A DNA stretch of 64,000 nucleotides from Kuschelorhynchus macadamiae (Eukaryota > Arthropoda > Insecta > Coleoptera > Curculionidae). The notes under the pieces were generated by a model that saw nothing but the letters and a program-made list of their open reading frames with translations, made no database searches and was not told the origin of the DNA. This document shows, piece after piece, positions 11,533 through 22,981 of this stretch. Position 1 is the stretch's first letter. Every line of letters starts with the position of its first letter. The stretch spans positions 339,063 to 403,062 of the forward strand of contig JAUTXW010002159.1 in assembly GCA_030620095.1 (NCBI GenBank), given 5' to 3'. The position numbers were made by a program, and so were the translations under genes.

Positions 11533-12585
11533 CTGCAGTGTGATGTCGGCTTTATATAGGCCGAGCGCGCCAACCTTGAATCTCTCGAAATTTCTAGCAG
11601 CTGCTAGTCTGGATTAGTAGGTCCCTCTAGTAGTGATAATTTCTAGAGTCATTAGAAAGATTCAATAGACATCTAGTGGCCTTGTGGGTAGTCGTGATTG
11701 CCAATTCATAGAGTGGGTCTGTTCTAAATAGGTGGCGCTAGCGTCTTCGGAGTGTCTTTCGCTGGCGAGCCGCGATACAATATAGGAAGGAACCTTATAG
11801 GATATAGGAACCTTGAAAAGCGAAGACCTGAAAAAATCTCGATTCACGATTATGATACTGCCCTTTTACGAGGGAAGTAAAAACTAAGAATTTTTCATTA
11901 CAATTTATAAAAAATTAAACAATAATTGTATATTATTATACATGTTTATAAAAAATAAAACCTACTTAAAGAAAACCCACTAAAAAGAAGAAAATAATAA
12001 ATAATGAACAATAAAAAGCAAGTGACAAGTGATGCTTAAGTTCAGCCACTTTTATTAACAGTATAAAAATAGAGGTTTTAAAGATATCTTTTCGGTACGC
12101 CACTGCTTCGCCCGGGGCGCCCGTTGCGCGGCCACAGAATTTCGCCCTGCGGCCGTCAAAATTACAATGAACAATTTAACTTGAAAATGGGCTCGCTTAG
12201 CCTAAACAAAACAGAATTTCGGCCCGCCTCGTTCCGACACAATGTAGGAGCTACGTTGGCGTGTTGTTATTTCATATACTTATTATACTCACTTCCATGG
12301 CAAAAATAGTTATTAAATAATTTTTACCTATTATATTATAGACAAGTTATTTGTAATTCCGTTAGTTTCGTAGCAAAGGACTCCCCACATTTATTATGGA
12401 AAATTTTTCCGCAAACGTGATATGTTGTAGTTTTCTCGATCCCCTGATCAAATGCTTTCATGGCCACAACCAAATCCTGCGGCCAGTTTTGGATATACAG
12501 CGTCACGAAATTGGAATTTTGCATTTTTCAAATTCTTCGCAAAATTTTATTTATTTTCTCAATTTTAATTACTAAATATGTATTC
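11533..12585. other. Non-coding spacer with a small CpG-rich patch
   Basis: No gene is recognised. A CpG-rich patch lies at about 12095-12260 (cgcccggggcgcccgttgcg). A 62-codon minus-strand frame at 12336-12524 contains Cys residues but matches nothing I know. The left terminus of hAT copy 2 follows at 12586. Confidence 0.35.
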
Positions 12586-14024
12586 CAGGGCCGTGCGCTG
12601 AAATTTTAAGAAAGAGAAGCAATTTTTAGAAACTTACCTATTTGTAATTTAATTCAATTCTTCGATCAATTTTTGCAATTCGCCATCATAAAAACGTCGA
12701 TGTTCCGACATATTTTGGAGAAGTTTATTTTTAATGGACAACAGCGATCTATGCGGAAGTCTCTCCTGCCCCGTTGAATTTCTCACAAAATTTTTTATAT
12801 AAAAGTGTTGAAAAATTGCGTTCTACTGATGAACTTGTGGCAAGTATTGTCAATACTAATTCACACAATTTCGACACTTCGGTGTAGGCATCTTCCAGCT
12901 CCTTGTCTTTTGAAAATTACATTAGTTCCTTAGCGTTATTTTTTGCGCTAATGTCATCAGATTCGTAAATCACTTTTAGTTCAGATCGCAGTAACACTCG
13001 GTCGAAGAACTGGCCATAATGAAGAAGAATCTCGCATCTTCTGGAAAAGTTTTTCCTTTAAATGCAACAAAATTGCAGAGCTCGAGGAATTTAAAATCAT
13101 TTAAATCGTTAAATCTATAGTTTATTTGTTGCTGAATTTGATCGATTATTTCATAAAAAAGGCGTCTGTATAATGTTTGCACATCTTTCACCTTGTCTGT
13201 TCGAAGACGCTTGGTTTGTGGTTCTACATTTAACGTCATCGTTTTCTCCCAAAAAAGGTCAAAATCATCTCTTTTTTGGCTTAACATGGACTTAAAATCA
13301 TCCACTTTTTTTAGGCAAAAAGCAATATCATTTGTTTTAGTTTGTAATATATTAAAAACATTGCCCGAGAATGGAAATATTTCTGAAAATATATTCAACA
13401 AACAATTCAAATTAAAATCTCGTTTCAAACAATCCAAAAACCCCCTCGAACTATTTATTGCTTCTGAGTCCCACGTTTCATTATTTTCTATTATATTCTC
13501 AAGTAGTTCAATCAGTGATTCACGATTTTCAGATACTGTTAACACAAGTCTTCCATTATAGTTCCACCTAGTAGAAGCTACTTTGGGCAATCGTTTTTGG
13601 ACAATCGAGTCCAAAGCTTATGTACGTTTTGTTGACTTGGAAAAAAAAAGCAGCCATGCCACTTAAAGTAACGTAAAATACTTTACACTCTTTAATGTGA
13701 TGGATGGGATAAAACTAAATTTAATTTATGAGAAAAATAATGGACAAACACAGCACTTGGGAAAGTTTGTCGAACTTTAGCTTGCAGACCCCCTAATGGT
13801 CCTGCCATCACTGCAGCTCCATCATAGCTTTGAGCAACTATTTTTTTCTCTCCATTAATTTCTTTAGTAACGTTATAAACTACGGTATATAATGCATTTG
13901 CTGTACGATTTTCGGACACATTCTTAAAACCTAAAAATCGCTCTTGAATACTTCCGTCTGTTTTAACGTAACGTAATACTATAGATAACACTGGTTAACA
14001 AGAAATTTGCCACAGAAAAAAAAT

Positions 14025-14259
14025 TACCTGTTTTTGGTGTTTTTTTGTGCGCTGAAACCAAATATATTTTAAGAATTTTTCTATCACCCACAGTTTTTAT
14101 GTGCCAGTATAAAATATAATACAGGTAGTATATTAAATTATAATACAGGTAGCAGCTCAATATAGTGCACAAATACTTAATTTTGCAGTACACTACCTGT
14201 TTTTATTATAAATTTAGCATAATAAAGTTCAGATAAGAGAACATTTTATTATACAGGTA
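14025..14259. repeat. Subterminal TACCTGT/ACAGGTA repeats at the left end of the CACTGG element
   Basis: TACCTGT lies at 14025-14031 and 14194-14200; ACAGGTA lies at 14121-14127, 14145-14151 and 14253-14259. Five copies in both orientations within 235 bp just inside the terminus fit a transposase-binding array. No equivalent cluster was seen at the right end. Confidence 0.6.
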
Positions 14260-14460
14260 ATATAATATAGTCTATGCCGCCGCTGCTGCCGACGACACGT
14301 AGCCATTTTATACACCTATGACTGTCAATCAGTCCAACGGCTTAGTCGTTTGTTAGACTTTACCAAGCGCGTTTATCGTGTCTCGTGTGCAATCCGGAAT
14401 TTAGAACTATTCAGTTGTGTTTTATTTTTGGTGTATACCAAAATACCGTGTTTTCACAAA

Positions 14461-16141
14461 ATGCCTAGAAATTGTGTAAATCACCCAAACAGTTTCTGCT
14501 ATATCTGCGGTGAGTTAACGTTTAAATTCCAAAAACGTTCATTTACACCTCTGATTAAAAAATGCTACGAACAGTACTTTGGCTGTAAAATAGGAGATCA
14601 AGATAAACCTTGGGCCCCCCATATTTGTTGTGTTACTTGTGTTAAAACCCTCACAGCCTGGGCAAAAGGAACTCGTCATATGGCATTTGCTATTCCTATG
14701 GTTTGGCGAGAACCTAAAGATCATAGCTCGGATTGTTATTTCTGTTTAACAAATATAACTGGAAAAACATCAAAATCCAAACACACTGTCAAGTATCCAA
14801 ATTTACCATCGGCAATAAGACCAGTACCTCACAGTGATCAGCTACCTGTACCACAGCCTCCGGAGCATATGATCCTGAGTGATGATGAGTCGGAAGATGT
14901 TTTAGAAGTAAACAGGGCTGAAAAAAATTTGCAATCTAATCCGCTATTTGACCCAGGTCATTTTTCAAATGAGCCACGTTTGTTAAGTCAAGGGGATCTG
15001 AACGATCTTGTACGAGATTTAAACTTGTCTAAGAAGCAAGCCGAACTTTTAGGTTCTAGGTTAAAGAATTGGAATCTCCTTCAGAAGGAAACTAAAGTTT
15101 CGTTTTATCGTAGTCGTCACCAGCAATTCAGTGACTTCTTTTCCATTGAAGATGGGATAGTGTTCTGTCATGATGTTATATCTGTAATGCGGGAACTTGA
15201 GCATGAATATAAAACAGATGAGTGGCGATTGTTCATCGATTCGTCCAAAGTCAGCTTGAAGGCGGTTCTACTGCACAATGGAAACAGGTTTCCGTCCGTT
15301 CCTTTGGCTCATGCTACCAATATGAAGGAATCATATGACAACATGAAGCTTCTGTTGGACAAAATTAATTATAAAGACTTTAAGTGGGCCATATGTGGTG
15401 ATTTGAAAGTTGTAGCTTCTTCTACTTGGAATGCAACTTGGTTACACAAAGTATTGTTGTTTCCTTTGTGAGTGGGACAGCAGAGACAAGGAAAACCATT
15501 ACACAAAGAAAGTATGGCCAGAAAGAACATCTTTGATTCCAGGGAATAAGAACATTGTAAATCCTCCCCTTGTAGATCCTAGGAAAATTTTACTACCCCA
15601 TTTGCATATTAAGCTTGGTTTAATGAAAAATTTCGTTAAAAGTATGGATAGAGAGGGTAATGGAATCGCGTACCTAAGAAATAAGTTTCCTAAAATCAGC
15701 GAAGCAAACATCAAAGAGGGTATATTTGTAGGAGCCCAAATCAGAGAACTGCTTAAGGATGACAAATTTATTTCAGAACTCAATGCATTTGAAAAAAAAG
15801 CATGGCTATCGTTTACCAGGATTTGCACCGATTTTTTGGGAAATTACAAATCAGAAAACTATCAGGAAATTGTAAATGATCTTTTAAATTGCTATCAAAA
15901 AATGGGATGTAACATGAGTTTAAAAATCCATTTTTTGCACTCACACTTGGATTTTTTTCCGAAAAATCTTGGGGCAGTCAGTGACGAGCATGGAGAAAGA
16001 TTCCATCAGGATATCTCTACTATGGAAAAGCGTTACCAGGGGAAGTGGAGTCCCAGTATGTTGGCAGACTATTGCTGGACACTCAAGAGGGATATACCTG
16101 AAGCCAAATACAAGCGAAAATGCCACATAACTACATTTTGA
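14461..16141 (+). pseudogene. Zinc-finger DDE-like transposase of the CYICGE family, one frameshift from intact
   Basis: The start is ATG 14461 (MPRNCVNHPNS, the usual N-terminus of this arthropod family); the open frame extends further upstream without need. Layout: zinc finger NSFCYICGE...HICCVTCVKTL (residues ~10-70), DCYFC second Cys pair (~95), acidic linker with DDESED (~145), FIDSSKVSLKAVLLHNGN (~260), ICGDLKVVA (~315), CCFLCEWDSR, LPHLHIKLGLMKNFVK, and KIHFLHSHLDFFP...SDEHGERFHQD (~480-515). Near 15431 a one-base shift moves the frame (…STW | MQLGYTKYCC). This is the only lesion I see; the protein would be about 560 residues. Usually annotated as an uncharacterised protein. Its position as the sole gene between clean terminal repeats argues that it is the element's transposase. 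Confidence 0.75.
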
Positions 16142-17430
16142 GGACAATTTTTTATTGTACAACTGACGTTCTTGTATGCTTATTTATGAAAAAAAAAATA
16201 TACATATAGATATCTATATATTTCAAAAATTAAAGGCCTTGTCACTATAAAACTATGCGTGATGGAAAAAATCTGAAAACATATTTGAATTGAGCGTAAA
16301 AAGTTTTATATAGTGTACCTTATTTAGTTCGTGTGGCAAGAAAAAAGTTTACTTTTGTTAACCAGTGAATTGGCTAAAATTAGTGATATCAGTTGTTTCG
16401 TCCAGAACAATAGCAATGAACCGCGCCTCGCCAATCTCCTGCTTAATTCTTTTTAGAATAATGATTGCAACAGCGGAAATTAAATCACTCTGGATTCGAT
16501 TCGACGTTCCGCGAAAAACGCTAGACGGCTCTAAATGATTTTTTAAGCAATCATCATATTTAGCCATTAAACTAAGTAAATCTTGAAAATTTCCTCTATT
16601 TGAAGAAACCCTTGTTTCGTCATGACCTCTAAATCTCAATTCGTGATGTCCAAGAAAACAAACAACATAGATAAGTCTTCTTAATATTTGCCTATTTTTA
16701 TCGACTAGTTCATTGTGTTGGCGGTGATTAATTTCCAACTGTTTATTAAGGGCATGTTCAATTCTGGTTTTGCCGAAGACTTTTTCTTTTATGACGGCCT
16801 GCAAATGCGCTTTGGGCATAATGTGTCTTTTTACAGCTTTATGGAAATTATTTAAATCGGTTTTATTCCAACATTTTTTTCAAAATAACATATATTTTAC
16901 CGACAGCCAGATGAAAATGAAATTGACGGAAGCTTGTAGTTTAATTGAAAATCCCTTTATTATTAAGACACACACTTCACATTCACACACACTGTTCTTA
17001 CTAAATTCTATATAGCGAAATTGACGGTATTTGCATATCACTTCCGTATTATTGTCTTCCGTTCAAACAAAGAACCTACTCCAACGATAGCTTCCACCCC
17101 CACTTAAAGCACGCGACTGAAATGCAAAAATTGCAAACAGCCGGTGGAAAGTTCAATACCCTCTGGCTCGATTCACAGGAAATCAAGCTTACAGGACTTG
17201 GCTGCAGAGAAGCTAGCGGCCTGCATAGGTTCTATTCGATTTTCTATTGTGGCTGGGTCGGAGTCAAGGCCGCATTTATTATGGGCTTGATAATTAAGAT
17301 AATATTTTAGCTTTTTTAATATAAACTAAATTAATGGTTTCCTATTTCAAGAATTACATTTTAGAAGATGTCTTCTAATTTTTTTTAGGGAAGCACTGCT
17401 TCCCTTGCTTCCATGGACTGCACGCCCCTG

Positions 17431-17893
17431 CTGAGACGATATAATTTAGAATTGACAAACCTGTCTGCAGTTCTAACAGACGGTGCACCATCCATGGTAG
17501 GAAAAAATAAAGGGTTCGTGGGTTTGATGAAAAAACAGCAGAAAGATCTTCCTTTGATGCATTACCATTGTATCTTTCATCAACAAAATCTTTGTGCAGT
17601 GCAAAATGAAAGGTGATGAAAGTGGTCGTAAAAACTGTGCATTTCATTAAATCACGCGGCCTCAAACACAGAGAATTCCAACATTTTTTACACGAAATTA
17701 ATGCCGAGTATGTTGATGCGACATATTTCTCTGATGTTCGTTGGCTGAGCAGAGGAAAAATGCTAAAACGCGTTTTTGAACTCAAGAAGGAAATCGTCTC
17801 CTTCATGGAAACTAAAGCGAAACCAGTTCCTCAATTTAGTGACCCCGACTGGCTGCCCGACTTTGGATTTCTCACGGATATCATGCTGCACTT
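17431..17893 (+). pseudogene. GTF2IRD2-like hAT transposase, part 1 of 3
   Basis: Frames 17431-17616 and 17613-17893 encode LSAVLTDGAPSMVGKNKGF, HYHCIFHQQNLCA, KVVVKTVHFIKSRGL, DVRWLSRGKMLKRVFELK and VPQFSDPDWLPDFGFLTDI. These are the consecutive core blocks of the GTF2IRD2/Charlie-type hAT family. A frameshift separates the two frames at about 17605. The 5' half is absent because hAT copy 2 abuts at 17430. Part 2 follows at 20520 and part 3 at 25222, after two insertions. Confidence 0.85.
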
Positions 17894-17954
17894 CAGGGCG
17901 TGCAGTCCATGGAAGCAAGGGAAGCAGTGCTTCCCCAAAAAAAAATACAAAAAA

Positions 17955-20467
17955 GGTCTCTGGAATAAAACTGGTTTTTCCGATTTAAACAATTTCCATA
18001 AAGCTGTAAAAAGTGCATTTGCAGGCCGTCATAAAAGAAAAGGTCTTCGGCAAAACCAGAATTGAACACGCCCTTAATAAACAGTTGGAAATTAGTCACC
18101 GCCAACACAATCAACTAGTAAAAATAGGCAAATATTAAGAAGACTTATCGATGTTGTTTGTTTTCTCGGACAGCACGAATTGGGATTTAGAGGTCATGAC
18201 GAAACAAGGGTTTCTTCAAATAGAGGAAATTTTCAAGATTTACTTAGTTTAATGGCTAAATATGATGATTGCTTAAAAAATCATTTAGAGCAGTCTAGCG
18301 TTTTTCGCGGAACGTCAAATCGAATCCAGAATGATTTAATTTCCGCTGTTACAACCATTATTCTAAAAAGAATTAAGCAGGAGATTGGCGAGGCGGGGTT
18401 CATTGCTATTGTTCTGGACGAAACATCTGATATCACAAATTTTAGCTAATTATCTATAGTAATACGCTACGTTAAAACAGACGGAAGTATTCAAGAGCGA
18501 TTTTTAGGTTTTAAGAATGTGTCCGAAAATCGTACAGCAAATGCATTATATACCGCAGTTTATAACGTTACTAAAGAAATTAATGGAGAGAAAAAATTAG
18601 TTGCTCAAAGCTATGATGGAGCTGCAGTGATGGCAGGACAATTAGGGGGTCTGCAAGCTAAAGTTCGCGAAACTTTCCCAAGTTCTGTGTTTGTCCATTG
18701 TTTTGTTCATAAATTAAATTTAGTTTTATCCCAGTCCATCAATCACATTAAAGAGTGTAAAGTATTTTTCATTACTTTAATTGGCATGTCTGCTTTTTTT
18801 CCAAGTCAACAAAACGTACACAAGCTTTGGACTCCATTGTCCACAAACGATTGCCCAAAGTAGCTCCTACTAGGTGGAACTATAACGGAAGACTTGTGTC
18901 AACAGTTTCTGAAAATCGTGAATCACTGATTGAACTACTTGAGAATATAATAGAAAATAATGAAACGTGAGACTCAGAAGCAATAAATAGTTCACGGAGG
19001 TTTTTAGACTGTTTGAAACGAGATTTTAATTTGAATTGTTTGTTGAATATATTTTCAGAAATATTTCCATTCTCGGACAATGTTTTTAATATATTACGAA
19101 CTAAAACAAATGATATTGCTTTTTGTCTAAGAAAAGTGGATGATTTTAAGTCCATGTTAAGCCAAAAAAGAGATGATTGACATATTTTGGGAGAAAACGA
19201 TGACGTTAAATGTAGAGCCCCAAGCCAAGCGTCTTCGAACAGAGAAGGTGGGACATGTTCAAACATCATACAGACGCCTCTTTTATGAAATAATCGATCA
19301 AATTCAGCAACAAATAAACTATAGATTTAAGGGTTTAAATGATTTAAAATTCATCGAACTCTGCAATTTTAATGCATTTAAAGGAAAAACTTTTCCAGAA
19401 GATGCGTTTAAATTTCTTCTTCTTCATTATAATTGTATAGTGTGGTCTCCTTATTATAACTTACATATTAAACGCCTTGAAAACGTACAAAATAAGTTCT
19501 GTAAGTTCCTTTTATTTAAGATGCATTTTCCTTACAAAGATATTCCTTATCAAACAAGAACTCTCTTGGTTAGTTTGGCCACTTTAGAAAGGAGAAAGTG
19601 TAATGCGATGATGTTTTTCCTTTTTAAACTGTTAAATGGAATGATCGAAAGTCGTTTTATCGCGCATTTATTTTATGAAACTCGTAACAGACATCTGTTT
19701 TATGAAAGACCACCGTACAAATTATGGCTTTAGAGGAGTAACTGACCGCCTGGTAAAAACCTACAATGATTTATATACTAACTGTGATATATTCGGCTGT
19801 TCCTTTGCAAATTTTAAAAATATTATCTTAAACACTTAATTTTTTTTTCTCATTAATTTATTATTGGTATTAACTATGCGGTATCATTTATATATGTTAA
19901 TGCATTGTACTTGTTTATGCATATTGGTTCATCATCGTCCAGATTTATAGTATATTAATTTTATATGTATATTGACTAACTGAACTGTTTTGTATGTTTT
20001 TGTTTTATATTTAGTTTCTGTTCAAATATTTTATGACATGTAATACCATTTGGAGTTTGTTGCTCTGTAGTGTATGATTTGATAAATAAATAAATAAATA
20101 AATAAATAAATTATGGCCAGTTCTTCGACCGAGTGTTACTGCGATCTGAACTAAAAGTGATTTACGAAGCTTATGACATTAGCGCAAAAAATAACGCTAA
20201 GGAACTAATGCAATTTTTAAAAGACAAGGAGCTGGAAGATGCCTACACCGAAGTGTCGAAATTGTGTGAATTAGTATTGACAATACCTGCCACAAGTTCA
20301 TCAGTAGAACGCAATTTTTCAACACTTTTATATAAAAAATTTCGTGAGAAATTCAACGGGGCAGGAGAGACTTTCGCATACATCGCTGTTGTCCATTGAA
20401 AATAAACTTCTTTGACATTGACGAATTTGCAAAAAATGATCGAAGAATCGAATTACATTACAAATAG
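17955..20467 (+). pseudogene. hAT transposase, ZMYM1-like (copy 3), 5'-deleted and interrupted
   Basis: It begins inside the zinc-finger/DUF4371 junction (LWNKTGFSDLNNFHKAVK) and continues through LGFRGHDETRV and IVLDETSDITNFS. It continues with YDGAAVMAGQLGG, KRLRTEKVG, the C-terminal motif TSSSVERNFSTL (about 20290-20330) and a stop TAG 20465-20467. Lesions include a stop after NFS (18449), frameshifts near 18780 and 19170, TGA for Trp near 18970, and the LINE fragment inserted at 19431. It is inactive. Confidence 0.8.
19431..20110 (+). mobile_element. 5'-truncated LINE (non-LTR) fragment inside hAT copy 3
   Basis: The open frame continues from hAT into LINE sequence: CIVWSPYYNLHIKRLENVQ and KFCKFLLFK... 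are the usual C-terminal end of a CR1/Jockey-type reverse-transcriptase ORF. A 3' UTR and an AAAT tail (20086-20110) follow. attat flanks it (19426-19430, and 20110-20114 including the last tail base), and hAT sequence resumes as in copy 4 (35765). This is standard target-primed, 5'-truncated integration. Confidence 0.8.
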
Positions 20468-20519
20468 GTAAATTTCTAAAAGTTGCTTCCCTTTCTTAAA
20501 ACTTGACCGCCCGCCCTTG

Positions 20520-20722
20520 GTGTACCTCAATGACTTGAACACCAAATTACAAGGAAAAGAAAATCTCATCAACAACCTACTTGACACTGTGAAGGCATTT
20601 GAGTTTAAACTGGATTTATAGAAAAATCAGTTGTACAAAAAAGTGTTTACGCGCTACACATAAATATGTCGCAGCACTAAATTTACTCAAAAAAGAGTTC
20701 CAATCAAGGTTTTCTGACTTCA
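20520..20722 (+). pseudogene. GTF2IRD2-like hAT transposase, part 2 of 3
   Basis: LNDLNTKLQGKENLINNLLD and VKAFEFKLDL (20528-20618), then a stop, followed by KKVFT, AALNLLKKEFQSRFSDF readable across frames up to 20722. These are the blocks that follow the part-1 motifs in this family. The segment ends at the TTCA duplicated by the 4.5 kb element. Confidence 0.8.
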
Positions 20723-20996
20723 CACAGTTAGTAAAAACAGCATTTTCAAGAAAAAAAATATATACTCTCTGAAACTTATTTTTTATTAATTCTGACAACT
20801 TAGCAGCTATATTAAATACAAATTTAAAATCCTAAGTTCACCCCTTTGCGAATGCAGTGGCGTAACAAAAAATATTCATTTTTTTCTGAAAATACATTGA
20901 AAAAAAAATGAAAAAATGAATAGCGTGTTAGTATTATTTACATTTTTGGATCCTCTATACAGTAGTTTATGAATATTTTATGAATAAAGTTATATA
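20723..20996 (+). repeat. Left 274 bp terminal inverted repeat of the 4.5 kb element
   Basis: The reverse complement of 24948-25221. Only two mismatches were seen by eye (in the aatattcattt and gaaaatacattg stretches). It contains the block ggggtgaactta/taagttcacccc and a T/A-rich centre. Confidence 0.85.
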
Positions 20997-22981
20997 AGTA
21001 AAATTTAAATAAGTAACAATAATTAACTACAAGTTATTAAATATGTTTAGCATTGTACGAACAAATACAGCGTAATAAATTTTGTGGATAGTTTTCAGAT
21101 TGAATATTAAGATTGTAATTTTTTGCATGTAGTTTATCGGAATGGTGGGATTGTTCTGAAGCCTGCTCAGAAAAAAAACCTAAAGCAATATTTGTCATTT
21201 TGATAAAATCAGGAACATGATGAATAACCGCGTGTATCTTGGGACTGTATGTTATTTTTGCTATTTGAAGTTCTTCTTTAAATTCGTTTATATAAATTTC
21301 GTAGTTGGCATCCAGACTACAGCCAAAGCAACTTGAAACCACTTTGTTAAAGGCTGTCAATACCGTCGTATATCTGTTTCCTAAAAAAGAAATGAAATTC
21401 ATAACAAAAACAAAATAGGTATAACCATACAATATGACGAAATATTATTACCTTATACTTGGGCATATACTATTTAGCAGATCCACCTTCTTAAGCAGTT
21501 TTCTAGCATTATTTCGGTTGAGTTTTTGATAATGATCGAGTTTAACCCCTGCTCTTTTGATCCATTCGTCAGCAGCTTCAGGAACATCTCGTTTCAAAAA
21601 ATCGAATATCCTTTGCACAACACCCATAAGTAAATGCAATTCTGGAGGGGGAATATATTTTATGATTGGGGTATGCTCACATCCGGTAATCAATGGAATA
21701 TTAATACAGTTTTCTAAAAAATAGGACATTCATGAAATAATTAATAGGCTCTTTATTAGCATTGATAGCTTACTAAAATCTTTGACTTTGTCAAGTCTCC
21801 CACCAGTGTTCTTCCATAAGATATTTTGTTCGGAAATGTTGTGAATCGTTCTTAATTGCCCTTTACCTTCCAAATCTTTATAAAATACATCGCAACATGG
21901 ACAGGGATGTGAAGAAGAATTCGCCTGAAGTCCCAGCAGCATCATGATTAATTTTAGATCAGCAGCAAACGTGTATTCACAAAGTCCGCAAAGTGAATTC
22001 AAATTGATAGTTTTAAATATTAATTCAATATTACTGTAGGACTCGATCATCTTTGGTCCTAATCCATTAATCATAAGTTTGTTGATACCACCACTTTTAT
22101 GTTTATGGTCTACTTCAGTGTTATCATATGGCAACAAATTCAAGCATACTTTTAGAGAATCACCTCCGCTATCAATTCCAATTTTTACATGAAAAGAGTC
22201 CCCAACATTTCTTTCATAAGCAGTCAACTGCGGCAAATTGTTGCAATATACGAAAGGAGCAGAAGAAAATTCATTTTTTCCAATCGTTACATCATTCAGC
22301 ATTTCAAAATCAAAGTATTCGTCAAGTTTATGAGATAATTTCTTAATATTAGGAAGAACATTTGGTTCAACCAGTTTTTTACCTGCACTTCGCAAGTGAT
22401 CGCTTATTTTTCTCATTGAATTAAATGATAAATTGCAATCTTTCTGTATATTTTGAAAAACATTTAGAGTTACCTTTTGCTGATCTGGTGTCCCATTTTG
22501 ACGCTTGATACCTATTTTCATACCAACACCTTTACCTTTGTTTAGCACCAATGAAGAGCTGCACTGAACTGATTCCTCTTTTTGAATAATTTTTTGAATC
22601 CACTTGCGAGTCTGACCGTGTTCACCACTCTTGTAGTTGTTGTACAAGTATGTTTTTCTACAACCGTCCTTAAAATCCTATTTTACACACTGATTGCAGT
22701 AGCTAAAGCTTGTTTTCAAGCACCGATGCGTGAAATACAATGCTTTCCCTAAAGGATTTACTTCACGCACCGGCTCAATAAGAAATGCATGGGCCGCCAT
22801 TAATTTTAGGCACCGGGCCCGCACTGGTAATAATTTTATTAGGCGGCCGTGCCTCGCAATTTGTATCGTTGTCATGGTAACGAGTTGTCAAATTGCCAAT
22901 GCAAACAGTTTAAAATAGACACTTTAAGTTCGAATAGTAATTTGAACAGTTTATTATTTTAAGTTATAATAAGCAATAATT

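Larger units (their letters stand above)
13989..16367 (+). mobile_element. CACTGG-terminated DNA transposon (CMC-like), nearly complete
   Basis: The ends are cactggttaacaa (13989) and ttgttaaccagtg (16367), a 13 bp perfect inverted repeat. A 2 bp aa lies on both sides (13987-13988, 16368-16369). Excision of the 2379 bp plus one aa recreates the sequence found in intact hAT copies. CACTG termini with a 2-3 bp duplication and subterminal repeats are features of the CACTA/Mirage/Chapaev group. Placement there is inference. The element carries one gene. Confidence 0.8.
12638..16860 (-). pseudogene. hAT transposase, ZMYM1-like (copy 2), split
   Basis: Read on the minus strand from about 16860 down to the stop at 12638-12640. 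It has a DUF4371-like region (KAHLQAVIKEKVFGKTR, 16.8 kb), LRFRGHDETRV, and VLDETTD near 16400. The inserted element follows, then RYVKTDGSIQERFLGF, YDGAAVMAG (about 13820) and the long C-terminal frame 12976-13614. The dimerisation motif is shifted out of frame near 12830-12860. The N-terminal zinc finger and the ATG were removed by a deletion near 16880-17040. It is clearly non-functional even without the insertion. Confidence 0.8.
12586..17430 (-). mobile_element. hAT copy 2 (antisense), interrupted by a CACTGG element
   Basis: It runs from cagggccgtgcgctg (12586) to ctgcacgcccctg (17430), the family's terminal repeats with one change. Sequence up to 13988 continues exactly at 16368 once the 2379 bp insertion and one aa are removed (compare 50360-50375 in copy 6). 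The flanking 8-mers (atgtattc and ctgagacg) do not match. The right flank is directly the GTF2IRD2-like gene. Confidence 0.85.
17894..20519 (+). mobile_element. hAT copy 3, inserted in the GTF2IRD2-like gene
   Basis: The termini are cagggcgtgcagtcc (17894) and cgcccgcccttg (20519), diverged versions of the family repeat. The flanking 8-mers ctgcactt (17886-17893) and gtgtacct (20520-20527) agree at 5 of 8 positions. They sit at exactly the point where the interrupted reading frame (MLH...LNDLNTKLQGK) resumes, so this is a decayed 8 bp hAT target duplication. The 5' third of the element is deleted (leader and zinc finger). Confidence 0.85.

Noticed and set aside
12336..12524. Possible small minus-strand gene with Cys residues
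   Set aside because: 62 codons, no known motif, no splice context or relative; not enough to call.
13193..13561. 122-codon plus-strand frame
   Set aside because: It is the antisense shadow of the hAT transposase C-terminal region; the same shadow appears at 4276-4470, 18880-19269 and 37539-37748.
22678..22918. Two opposite open frames upstream of exon 2 of the 4.5 kb element
   Set aside because: They overlap in the GC-richer intron segment; only the CNQCVK end recalls the exon 1 motif, which is too little to call an exon.
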